This document shows positions 34,411 to 42,225 of a DNA stretch of 64,000 nucleotides, piece after piece (within the stretch, counting starts at the first letter, position 1; every line of letters begins with the position of its first letter). The position numbers were made by a program, and so were the translations under genes. This DNA comes from Betaproteobacteria bacterium Ga0077523. Its GTDB lineage: Bacteria > Pseudomonadota > Gammaproteobacteria > Burkholderiales > Ga0077523. Under the pieces are notes generated by a model. It searched no databases. It saw only the letters and a program-made list of their open reading frames with translations, and was not told where the DNA came from. The stretch lies in the NCBI GenBank assembly GCA_001464695.1, contig LNDQ01000039.1, positions 46,037-110,036 of the forward strand, in the 5' to 3' direction.

Positions 34411-35283
34411 TCATACGCGAGTCACGATGACGCGCCCGAAGAACCCGGACGGCTTGAACAGCAGGACAGCGACGATCAGCACGAGGGCCACGGTGAGCTT
34501 GAGTTCGGTACCGATCACGTATGCACCGAGCAGGTTCTCCGCGACACCGACGATGAATCCGCCGAGCACCGCGCCGAAGGGGTTGTCGATACCGCCCAGC
34601 AACGCCGCGGCGAAGGCGTACAACAGCACGCCCGCCATCATGTTCGGATCGAGGTAGACCACCGGCGCGACCATCATGCCCGCGATCGCCCCGATGGTGG
34701 CCGCCAGCCCCCAGCCGAGAGCGAGCATCCAGCCCACGCGGATCCCCGCGAGGCGACTCGACACCGGGTTCTGCGCGGCCGCGCGCATCGCGAGCCCGAG
34801 CGGGGTGAAGCGGAAGAACGCGTAGAGCAGGATCAGCACGACGAACGTGACGCCGATGGTTCCCATCTCGTGCGGCGACATGTACGGGTTCTGCGGAAAG
34901 AAGCTGCCGCCGAACGGTGACGGAAACGACTTGATGGTGTACGTGTAGATCCAGCCGGCGAGGCTGTTGAAGATCACCAGCAACGCGATGAAGACGATCA
35001 CCACCGACAGCACCGGCGCCCGCTCCACCGGGCGGATGACGATGCGCTCGATCAGGATGCCGGCGACGAAGGAGACACCGAGTGTCGCGACGAAGGCGAT
35101 CCAGTAGGGAAAGCCGGCGTTGATGAACGTCCAGGCGAGGTAGGTGGAAAACATCGCCATCTCGCCCTGGGCGAAATTGATGTGGTGCGTGGACTGGTAA
35201 ATCATGACCAGCGCCAGCGCGAGACTGGCGTAGATGCCGCCTGCAGCGAGGCCGGAGAGGATCTGGTGAAGGAAGGCTTCCAT
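34411..35283 (-). CDS. livH: ABC transporter permease, LivH type
   Basis: A 290-aa permease. ATG 35283 with GGAGCG upstream is the start; a longer frame upstream is repeat DNA. The N-terminus MEAFLHQILSGLAAGGIYASL and the HHINFAQGEMAMFSTYLAW segment are the LivH signature. About eight hydrophobic helices follow. It lies directly downstream of the amidase gene, separated by an inverted-repeat block at 35317-35471, and upstream of livM. Confidence 0.93.
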   Translation of the reverse strand: MEAFLHQILSGLAAGGIYASLALALVMIYQSTHHINFAQGEMAMFSTYLAWTFINAGFPYWIAFVATLGVSFVAGILIERIVIRPVERAPVLSVVIVFIALLVIFNSLAGWIYTYTIKSFPSPFGGSFFPQNPYMSPHEMGTIGVTFVVLILLYAFFRFTPLGLAMRAAAQNPVSSRLAGIRVGWMLALGWGLAATIGAIAGMMVAPVVYLDPNMMAGVLLYAFAAALLGGIDNPFGAVLGGFIVGVAENLLGAYVIGTELKLTVALVLIVAVLLFKPSGFFGRVIVTRV

Positions 35284-35316
35284 CACGCGCTCCAGCGGAC
35301 GTCCAAGGCAACTGCA

Positions 35317-35471
35317 TTCACCACGAAGGACGCGAAGAGCACGAAGGAAACCCGTAAAGGGAAACGCCGTTGAATGCCCGCGGAAGCGCCGCAACCCGCC
35401 GGCGCCCGACTCGCTCCCGCCATTCGCTTTCCTTCGTGCACCTTCGTGTCCTTCGCGTCCTTCGTGTTGAA
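35317..35471. repeat. Inverted arms of degenerate CACGAAGGA repeats, family 2
   Basis: The left arm carries CACGAAGGACGCGAAGAGCA (from about 35320) and the right arm CACCTTCGTGTCCTTCGCGT (ending about 35471). Both consist of short direct repeats of ACGAAGG-like units, and the arms are inverted relative to each other. The block lies between the amidase and livH genes and resembles the element at 54647. Confidence 0.75.
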
Positions 35472-35490
35472 AGAGTCTTGTCTTTACGCA

Positions 35491-36912
35491 CTACAACGCA
35501 GGCCTCCGCCGAAACCACGGCTGCGCCGCCTCGAACTGCGCCGCCAGCCGGAACAGCGTCGCCTCATCGCCGTAGCGACCGACAATCTGCACGCCCACCG
35601 GCAGTCCGTCCGCGGTCCAGTGCAGCGGCAGCGACGCCGCCGGGTTGCCGCTCGCATTGAACACGCTGGTGAACATGGTCGCGCGCGCGAGCTTCGGGCC
35701 TTCGGCGCCCGGATCGTCGGTGGTCATGCGGAAATGCCCAAGCGGCACCGGCGGGTCCGGCATCGTCGGCGTCATCAGCACGTCGAACTCCGTGAAGAAC
35801 GCACCGACGCTGCGACCCACCCGCTGCATCGTCTGCACGGCTGTCGCGTACTCCATGGCCGATTTCTGTTGACCCAGCGTGGCGAGCAACCAGGTAATGG
35901 TCTCGAAACCCTCCGCTGCCAACGGCTTCCTCATGCGCGCCGCGTGCTTGTGCATCGTCATCGCGACGTTGCCGCCGATGATCGTGCGGAACGCCTCGCC
36001 GTAGCTTTCGTCCGCGAAGCGCGGCGCCACTTCCTCGACGGCATGCCCGGCATTCTCGGCGAGTGCTGCCGCCGCACGCAGAGCCTGCGCCACTTCCGGA
36101 TGCACCGGCACGCCGTCGGCGGTGGCATCCATCACGCCGATGCGCAGCCGGCCGGGTTCGGCACCCACTTCATCCAGGAACGAACGGCGCGGATGGGCTG
36201 CGTAATATGGCGCCCCGATATCGGGCCCGCGAGTGATGTCGAGCAGCGCCGCACTGTCGCGCACGCTGCGGGACACGACGTGTTCCGTGGACATGCCGGA
36301 CCAGCCATCGCCCCGATCCGGGCCGGCCGGATTGCGCGCTCGCGTCGGCTTCAAGCCGAACAGGCCGCAGCACGACGCCGGAATGCGGATCGACCCGCCG
36401 CCGTCGCTCGCGTGGGCGACCGGCACGATGCCGGCCGCGACCGCCGCGGCGCTGCCGCCGCTCGAACCCCCGGTGGAGAACGCGACGTTCCACGGATTGC
36501 GCGCCGCACCGAACGCGCGCGGTTCGGTCGTCACCGTGAGACCGAACTCCGGCGTGTTGGTCTTGCCGAACAGGACGAGACCGGCGCGCCGATACCGCCC
36601 GACCATCTCCGTGTCGTGATCGGCCACGTTGTCGTCGAAGAAGCGCGACCCGTTGCTGGTCACCGTCCCCGTGATGGTCGCGTAGAGATCCTTGATGAGA
36701 AAGGGCACGCCGTGCATCGGGCCACGCGGCAGGCCATCGGTCACGAAGCGGCGCGCGAGTTCGCGGTGGTCCTGCGTCACCGCGTTGATCGCAGGGTTCA
36801 CTTCATCGAGGCGTTCGAGCGCCGCGTCGAGCAACTCCGCCGGCGACACGTCACCGCGGGCCACCTGCGCGGCGAGGGCCACGGCGTCGAACTGTTCGTA
36901 CTCGGAGTCCAT
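35491..36912 (-). CDS. NylA-like amidase (6-aminohexanoate-cyclic-dimer hydrolase family)
   Basis: A 473-aa amidase-signature enzyme. Triad: Lys74 in PFLIKDL, cis-Ser150 in [10 protein letters not shown] and Ser174 in [10 protein letters not shown]. From memory, the serine numbering equals that of Arthrobacter NylA (Ser150/Ser174, Lys72), and the length is nearly identical. [21 protein letters not shown] is typical of that branch, whose members open cyclic or linear amide oligomers and also act on other amides. It is embedded between the LivF and LivH genes and starts 8 bases after the livF stop. The native substrate may be a natural amide or small peptide. Confidence 0.9.
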   Translation of the reverse strand: MDSEYEQFDAVALAAQVARGDVSPAELLDAALERLDEVNPAINAVTQDHRELARRFVTDGLPRGPMHGVPFLIKDLYATITGTVTSNGSRFFDDNVADHDTEMVGRYRRAGLVLFGKTNTPEFGLTVTTEPRAFGAARNPWNVAFSTGGSSGGSAAAVAAGIVPVAHASDGGGSIRIPASCCGLFGLKPTRARNPAGPDRGDGWSGMSTEHVVSRSVRDSAALLDITRGPDIGAPYYAAHPRRSFLDEVGAEPGRLRIGVMDATADGVPVHPEVAQALRAAAALAENAGHAVEEVAPRFADESYGEAFRTIIGGNVAMTMHKHAARMRKPLAAEGFETITWLLATLGQQKSAMEYATAVQTMQRVGRSVGAFFTEFDVLMTPTMPDPPVPLGHFRMTTDDPGAEGPKLARATMFTSVFNASGNPAASLPLHWTADGLPVGVQIVGRYGDEATLFRLAAQFEAAQPWFRRRPAL

Positions 36913-36920
36913 GGCGCGCC

Positions 36921-37634
36921 TCAGTAGCCCAGGTAAGCACGACGCACGGTCTCGTCGTCGCGGATTTGCGCTGCCGGGCCGCCCAGCACCACCTTGCCGG
37001 TCTCCAGCAGGTGCGCCTGGTCGGCGAGTTCGAGCGCGAGCTTGGCATTCTGTTCGACCAGCAGGATGCTCACCTTCTCCTCGCGATTGACGGTACGCAT
37101 GATGCGGAAGATATCCTGCACCACCAGAGGTGCCAGGCCGAACGACGGTTCGTCGAGGACCAGCAACTTGGGCCGCAACATCAGCGCGCGGGCGATCGCG
37201 AGCATCTGTTGTTCGCCGCCCGACAAGGTGCCGGCCTGCTGCGAGCCGCGCTCGCGCAAGCGCGGGAAGTAGCCGTACATGCGATCCATGTCAGCAGCGA
37301 CGGCCTTGCGGTCCCGCCGGGTCAGCGCACCGACGCGCAGGTTCTCGTCGGTCGTGAGCTGGACGAAGGTGCCGCGGCCGTCGGGCACGTGTGCCAGGCC
37401 GAGGCGCACGATGTCTTCCGTGGCGCGCGTGTCGATGCGCTCGCCCGCGAAGCTCACGCTGCCGCGGCGGCGGATCATGCCGCAGACCGCGCGCAGTGTC
37501 GTCGTCTTGCCCGCACCGTTGGCCCCGAGCAACGCCGTGATGCCGCCCTCTTCCACCGTGAACGAGATACCGCTCAGCACGTTGGTGGGTCCGTAGCCTG
37601 CATGCAGGTCGGTGACCTCGAGCAGGGCGCTCAT
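36921..37634 (-). CDS. livF: ABC transporter ATP-binding protein, LivF type
   Basis: A 237-aa ATPase. Walker A is GANGAGKTT (about 37-45), the signature LSGGEQQM, Walker B LLVLDEPSFGL, and switch EQNA. It pairs with the LivG ATPase 58 bases upstream and leads directly into the amidase gene. It energises the LivHM pore. Confidence 0.95.
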   Translation of the reverse strand: MSALLEVTDLHAGYGPTNVLSGISFTVEEGGITALLGANGAGKTTTLRAVCGMIRRRGSVSFAGERIDTRATEDIVRLGLAHVPDGRGTFVQLTTDENLRVGALTRRDRKAVAADMDRMYGYFPRLRERGSQQAGTLSGGEQQMLAIARALMLRPKLLVLDEPSFGLAPLVVQDIFRIMRTVNREEKVSILLVEQNAKLALELADQAHLLETGKVVLGGPAAQIRDDETVRRAYLGY

Positions 37635-37649
37635 CGGGCCCAGCCCTCG

Positions 37650-37690
37650 CCGGGCCGCTCCAAGAGGGCTGGCCCCTTCGGGGGGGTATC
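37650..37690. repeat. GC-rich inverted repeat, family 4 (Burkholderiales-like), copy 1
   Basis: CCGCTCCAAGAGGGCTGGCC followed by CCTTCGGGGGGG lies between livG and livF. The same style of CCCC/GGGG-with-CTCGGG element occurs at 49309, 60850 and 63434. No coding role is evident. Confidence 0.55.
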
Positions 37691-37692
37691 AC

Positions 37693-38460
37693 TCATGCCT
37701 CAGCCCCGAGGTAGGCGCGGATCACTTCCGGGTCGCGCTGCACTTCGGCCGGCAAGCCGTCGGCGATCTTGCGACCGAAGTCCAGCGCCACCACCTTGTC
37801 CGACACGCGCATGACCAGGTTCATGTGGTGTTCCACCAGCAGCACGGTGAGCTTCACCTCGTCGCGCAGGCGGCGGATCAGCGACATCAGTGTCTCGACC
37901 TCTTCGTGGTTGAGACCGGCTGCGGGCTCGTCCAGCAGCAGCAGCTTCGGGTTTGCCGCCATAGCGCGTGCGAGCTCGACGCGCTTCTGCGTACCGAAGG
38001 GCAGGTCCGACACGAGCGTGGCGGCCACGGCGTCGAGTTCCAGCAGCGCGATCAGTTCGCGCGCACGAGCCAGCACGCGCCCTTCTTCGCGGCGCACCAA
38101 GGGCAAGCGCAACGCATTCGCGACGAACCCGCCGCGACTCGCCGCATGCGCACCGAGCATTACGTTCTCGAGCACCGACAGGGTGCGGAACAGCGCCAGG
38201 TTCTGGAAGGTGCGGCCGATACCCAGGTCGGCGATCCGGTGCCTCGGCACCGCAGCGATCGATCGCCCGTCGAACTCGATCGAGCCCTTCTCGAATCGAT
38301 ACAGGCGCGAGAGGCAGTTGAAGAGGGTGGTCTTGCCGGCGCCGTTGGGGCCGATCAGCCCGCAGATCTGACCGGTGTCCACGTCGAAGCTGACATCGTC
38401 GAGGGCGACGATGCCGCCGAAGCGGACGGTGACGTTGCGCACGCCGAGCAGGGAGGCCAT
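37693..38460 (-). CDS. livG: ABC transporter ATP-binding protein, LivG type
   Basis: A 255-aa ATPase from ATG 38460 (AAGAGA upstream). Walker A is GPNGAGKTT, the signature region DLPFGTQKRVELARAM is the degenerate LivG kind, and Walker B is LLLLDEPAAGL. The continuous upstream frame, which would add over 600 residues, is an artefact of GC-rich DNA; this start fits the family length. It is the first gene of the Liv operon, divergent from the acyl-CoA ligase. Confidence 0.94.
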   Translation of the reverse strand: MASLLGVRNVTVRFGGIVALDDVSFDVDTGQICGLIGPNGAGKTTLFNCLSRLYRFEKGSIEFDGRSIAAVPRHRIADLGIGRTFQNLALFRTLSVLENVMLGAHAASRGGFVANALRLPLVRREEGRVLARARELIALLELDAVAATLVSDLPFGTQKRVELARAMAANPKLLLLDEPAAGLNHEEVETLMSLIRRLRDEVKLTVLLVEHHMNLVMRVSDKVVALDFGRKIADGLPAEVQRDPEVIRAYLGAEA

Positions 38461-38646
38461 GGTCTCTTGTCGTTGTCGATGTTGCGGTGCGCAACCCGGA
38501 ACCGAATGCCGCGGCGATACTGACACACGGAAAATTCGCGCGCAATGCGGCAGGGCCCGCATTGTGTTCGCTGCGCGCTTTGCCGAATAATCCGCGCACA
38601 CTACGGATAGCGGGTGCGCACTGCACATCTCGAGGAGAGGACGAAT

Positions 38647-40311
38647 ATGGATTCGACGCAGGTCCCGTACTGGCCGCGGGAGTTGCCGCGCCACATCGAG
38701 CAACCGCGCACGTCGGTGCACTACAACCTCGAAGTGTCGGCGCACCGCTATCCGGACAAGCCGCTTTGCATCTTCTACGACTCGCCGCTTGCATATCGGC
38801 AGGCGTGGATCGAAGTGCTCGAACTCGCGGGTTTCCTGCGCGCACGCTGCGGCGTGAAACGCGGCGATCGCGTGCTGCTCTTCATGCAGAACAGCCCGCA
38901 GTTCCTCCTGAGCTACTACGCGATCCTGCGAGCGGACGCGATGGTCGTGCCGGTCAACCCGATGAACCTCACCGACGAGCTCCGACACTACGTCGAGGAT
39001 GCCGACGCCACGACCGCGATCGTAGGCCAGGAGCTGTTCGCCCAGGTGCAGCCTCTGCTGGGCGCCGGCGGGCTGCAACACGCGATCGTCGCGGCCTATT
39101 CCGATTACATCACGCAGCCCACCGATCTCAAGGTGCCCGAGCATTGCGCTGCACCACGGGCCTCGATCTCCGGGCCCGGTATCACGCTGTGGCGCGATGC
39201 GCTCGACGCGAAACTCGCCCCGGGCGCCACCGAGGCCGGCCCCGACGACCTGTGCGTGATGCCGTACACCTCGGGCACCACGGGGCTCCCCAAGGGCTGC
39301 ATCCACACCCACGGCACGGTGATGAACACCATCGTCGCCGGCGCGCTCTGGTTCCGGATGATTCCGGACTCGTCGATCCTCGCGACCCTGCCCTACTTCC
39401 ACGTCACGGGGATGCAGGGCAGCATGAACAGCCCGATCTACGGCGGCTGCACCATCGTGATGATGCAGCGCTGGGATCGCGAGACCGCCGCGAAGCTGAT
39501 CGAGCGCCATCGCGTGCAGGGGTGGACCAACATCTCGACGATGGCGATCGACTTCCTCTCGAACCCGGAGCTCGGCCGGTACGACCTGTCGAGCCTGCAG
39601 CGCATAGGCGGTGGCGGTGCCGCGATGCCCGAGGCGGTGGCACAGCGCTTGAAGGACCTGATCGGGCTCGACTACATCGAAGGCTACGGGCTCTCCGAGA
39701 CCATTGCGCCGACGCACATCAATCCGCCCGAGCGACCGAAGAAGCAATGCCTCGGCATCCCCATCTTCGACACCGACGTGCGCGTGGTGAACCCCGACAC
39801 GCTCGAGGAACTCGGCGTGAACGAGGTGGGCGAGATCGTGTCCGCGGGCGGCCAGATCTTCAAGGGATACTGGAAGAATCCGCAAGCCACCGCCGCCGCG
39901 TTCTTCGAGCGCGACGGCAAGCGCTTCTTCCGCACCGGCGATCTGGGCCGCCGCGACGAGGAGGGCTACTTCTTCATCGTCGACCGTCTGAAGCGAATGA
40001 TCAACGCCGCCGGCTACAAGGTCTGGCCGGCGGAAGTCGAGACGATGCTGTACCGCCATCCGGACGTGCAGGAAGCGTGCATCGTCGGCACGCCGGACGC
40101 GAGTCGCGGCGAAACCGTGAAGGCCTTCATCGTCCTCAAGTCCGGGCGCAAGGGCAGCGTGGGCTCGGAAGACATCATCGCCTGGGCACGCGAACACATG
40201 GCCGCGTACAAGATTCCGCGCGTGATTGAGTTCGCCGACACGCTGCCGAAGTCCGCGACCGGCAAGGTGCAGTGGCGGCTGCTGCAGGAGAAGGAGTTCG
40301 CGAAGGTTTGA
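38647..40311 (+). CDS. AMP-binding acyl-CoA ligase (paralogue 1)
   Basis: A 554-aa ANL-superfamily ligase with ATG 38647 and GAGGAGAGG upstream. The P-loop is YTSGTTGLPKG, A5 GYGLSETIAPTHINPP, A7 FRTGDLG and A8 RLKRMINAAGYKVWPAEVE, with the C-terminal catalytic lysine in KSATGKVQW. All motifs are intact. It activates a carboxylic acid to acyl-CoA. It is divergent from the Liv/NylA operon, so it could activate an acid released by the amidase. It shares most core motifs with the 42226 ligase. Confidence 0.92.
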   Translation: MDSTQVPYWPRELPRHIEQPRTSVHYNLEVSAHRYPDKPLCIFYDSPLAYRQAWIEVLELAGFLRARCGVKRGDRVLLFMQNSPQFLLSYYAILRADAMVVPVNPMNLTDELRHYVEDADATTAIVGQELFAQVQPLLGAGGLQHAIVAAYSDYITQPTDLKVPEHCAAPRASISGPGITLWRDALDAKLAPGATEAGPDDLCVMPYTSGTTGLPKGCIHTHGTVMNTIVAGALWFRMIPDSSILATLPYFHVTGMQGSMNSPIYGGCTIVMMQRWDRETAAKLIERHRVQGWTNISTMAIDFLSNPELGRYDLSSLQRIGGGGAAMPEAVAQRLKDLIGLDYIEGYGLSETIAPTHINPPERPKKQCLGIPIFDTDVRVVNPDTLEELGVNEVGEIVSAGGQIFKGYWKNPQATAAAFFERDGKRFFRTGDLGRRDEEGYFFIVDRLKRMINAAGYKVWPAEVETMLYRHPDVQEACIVGTPDASRGETVKAFIVLKSGRKGSVGSEDIIAWAREHMAAYKIPRVIEFADTLPKSATGKVQWRLLQEKEFAKV

Positions 40312-40320
40312 GAGGGGGTG

Positions 40321-40374
40321 GCCCCCACCCCAGCCCTCCCCCGGCGAAGCCGGGGGGAAGGTCGGGATGGGGGC
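40321..40374. repeat. Palindromic intergenic repeat, family 1, copy E (internally deleted)
   Basis: GCCCCCACCCCAGCCCTCCC, a CCCCGGCGAAGCCGGGG hairpin, then GGGAAGGTCGGGATGGGGGC. It has both terminal repeats but lacks the central second hairpin present in copies B and C. It sits 10 bases after the acyl-CoA ligase stop. Confidence 0.8.
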
Positions 40375-40402
40375 AGCGCTCGTCGCGAACAGAGGCTGTC
40401 TC

Positions 40403-41308
40403 CTAACCAGCTTCCGCCGCCGCAAATTTCGTCATCAGCATATCGAGAAACGCGCGGACCGCCGGCACCATCCCGCGCCGGCTGACGTAGACCGCCTGCA
40501 GGGTCGCCGGTGGCTGGCTCCAATCGGCGAGCAGCGGTACCAGCCGGCCGGCCCGGATGTCGTCCAGACAGAAGGCGGCCGGCAACATCGTCGCGCCGAG
40601 CCCCGCGAGCGCGGAGTTGCGCAGCACCTCGAAGCTGTCGGTCATGAGGCGTGCCGGCAGCGCGACGTCGCGCCGCGCGCCACCCGGCCCCACCAGTGCG
40701 AGGCGGGTCGTGCCATCGGGGCTGCCGAACCCCATCATCGGCAACCGGTCGAGATCGTCGGGGTCATCGATGGGGCCACGGTCTTCGAGCACTTCCGGAT
40801 GCACGACCAGCATCAGCGGTGCCGGCTGCAAGCGCCGGACTACCAGCCCGGGCTCCTCGTCGTCGGCCGCGCGGACCCGCAGTGCGATATCGACCCCCTC
40901 TTCGATCAACTGGACTCTGCGGTTGGTCACGATCAGGTCGAGGTTCACCTCGGGATAGGCCGTCAGGAACTCCGGCACCATCGTCCCCACCTCGCTCTGG
41001 GCAAGCCCCACCAGGCAACTCACGCGCAACAGGCCGCTCGGGACGCGTCGCACCCGATCGACCGCCTCGGCGGCGGCATCGGCCTCGGCCATCACGTTCT
41101 GCGCGTGCTGGTAGTACAGCCGGCCGACGTCGGTCAGGGCGAGCCGCCGTGTGGTCCGCTGCAGCAGGCGGACGCCCAGCACGGACTCCAGGAGCGCAAC
41201 CCGGCGCGACAGGCGCGACTTGGGCAGACCCAGGCTGCGCGCCGCCGCCGCGAAACTGCCCTTCTCGACCACCTTGGCGAAGTAATAGAGGTCGTTCAGA
41301 TCCTGCAT
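40403..41308 (-). CDS. LysR-family transcriptional regulator
   Basis: A 301-aa regulator from ATG 41308. The N-terminal winged helix (about 1-60) includes FAAAARSLGLPKSRLSRRVALLE. The remainder is the two-lobed LysR effector domain. It is divergent from the azoreductase gene, the standard LysR layout, with a perfect inverted repeat in the shared intergenic region. It is expected to repress or activate azoR in response to a small quinone, aromatic or azo compound; the inducer is not known. Confidence 0.92.
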   Translation of the reverse strand: MQDLNDLYYFAKVVEKGSFAAAARSLGLPKSRLSRRVALLESVLGVRLLQRTTRRLALTDVGRLYYQHAQNVMAEADAAAEAVDRVRRVPSGLLRVSCLVGLAQSEVGTMVPEFLTAYPEVNLDLIVTNRRVQLIEEGVDIALRVRAADDEEPGLVVRRLQPAPLMLVVHPEVLEDRGPIDDPDDLDRLPMMGFGSPDGTTRLALVGPGGARRDVALPARLMTDSFEVLRNSALAGLGATMLPAAFCLDDIRAGRLVPLLADWSQPPATLQAVYVSRRGMVPAVRAFLDMLMTKFAAAEAG

Positions 41309-41318
41309 CGCAGCCTCG

Positions 41319-41340
41319 ATTGTCCTATTTGCAGGACAAT
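41319..41340. promoter_or_regulatory. Candidate LysR operator (perfect inverted repeat)
   Basis: ATTGTCC (41319-41325) and GGACAAT (41334-41340) are perfect inverted half-sites around an 8-base spacer, 11 bases upstream of the lysR start and about 108 before azoR. The T-N11-A geometry and position fit a LysR-type regulator's site. It is inferred, not shown by experiment. Confidence 0.65.
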
Positions 41341-41447
41341 GTATCGCAGTTTCACCCACTACTCCATGTTTGATAGCACCAGCATGATGAATCCCATGGA
41401 AGACGACCGCCGACCGGCGGCCGAACCCACCGAAGAAAGGAATTCTC

Positions 41448-42062
41448 ATGAACGTGCTGCATCTCGACTCGAGCATCCTGGGCGACGCTTCGGCATCGCG
41501 CGCATTGACCCGATCGGTCGTCGACGGTCTGCGCACCGTGGACCGTCAAGTGAACGTGGTACAGCGCGACCTGGGCACTGCACCCATCGCACATCTGACG
41601 CCACAGGTGCTGGCCACCCGCGGCACTCCCGCCGATCTCCTGAACGACGTGCAGGACCGCGAAGCCCGGCTGGATGCCGACCTGCTGCGCGAACTCGACT
41701 GGGCCGACGTGCTGGTGATCGGAGCGCCGCTCTACAACTTCACGATCCCCACCGGCCTGAAAGCGTGGATCGACCGCGTCACGATCGCCGGCAAGACCTT
41801 CCGCTACACGGCGCAGGGCCCCGAAGGCCTGCTGAAGGGCAAGAGAGCCATCGTCGTTGCCACCAGTGGCGGCGTACACGGCGGTTCGCCCGTGGACACG
41901 ATGCACGTCGGTTACCTGAAAACGCTGCTCGGCTTCGTCGGCATCACGGACGTCGAGGTCATCCGCGCCGCCGGACTGGGCATGGGCCCCGAAGTTCGCG
42001 CCCAGGCGATGGCGGATGCGCGCTCACGGATCGACTCGATGTTCGTCGCTGCGGCCGCATGA
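41448..42062 (+). CDS. azoR: FMN-dependent NADH-azoreductase
   Basis: A 204-aa flavodoxin-fold reductase with GAAAGGA before ATG 41448. The motifs are DSSILGDASASR near the N-terminus (phosphate binding), GAPLYNFTIPTGLKAWIDR and TSGGVHGGSPVD. AzoR enzymes reduce azo dyes and quinones with NADH as a homodimer in the cytoplasm. It is divergent from the LysR gene and probably under its control. The physiological substrate may be a quinone. Confidence 0.93.
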   Translation: MNVLHLDSSILGDASASRALTRSVVDGLRTVDRQVNVVQRDLGTAPIAHLTPQVLATRGTPADLLNDVQDREARLDADLLRELDWADVLVIGAPLYNFTIPTGLKAWIDRVTIAGKTFRYTAQGPEGLLKGKRAIVVATSGGVHGGSPVDTMHVGYLKTLLGFVGITDVEVIRAAGLGMGPEVRAQAMADARSRIDSMFVAAAA

Positions 42063-42093
42063 CCTGACTCATCCCCTCGCCGCTGCAACCAGG

Positions 42094-42117
42094 ACGGGCA
42101 CCCCGCGCGGTGCCCGT
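42094..42117 (+). terminator. Intrinsic terminator after azoR
   Basis: ACGGGCACC pairs with GGTGCCCGT around a CCGCGC loop, followed by TTTCC. It begins about 32 bases after the azoR stop. Confidence 0.65.
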
Positions 42118-42225
42118 TTCCATTGCGCTCGCCCACCGGAATCCTGATCCGATCCCGTCGATGAAATACACTCTGTGTCCCGATCGACCTTCCGATCCTG
42201 CAAGCACCGCAAGCCGCCGTCCCCC

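Noticed and set aside
38647..40311. Possible CRISPR or tandem repeats in the acyl-CoA ligase region
   Set aside because: Similar stretches reflect the paralogous ligase at 42226, not a repeat array; no regular spacer structure exists anywhere in the window.
37693..40425. 910-codon minus-strand frame that includes livG
   Set aside because: Only the last 255 codons are LivG. The upstream part is antisense to the acyl-CoA ligase and shows shadow composition.
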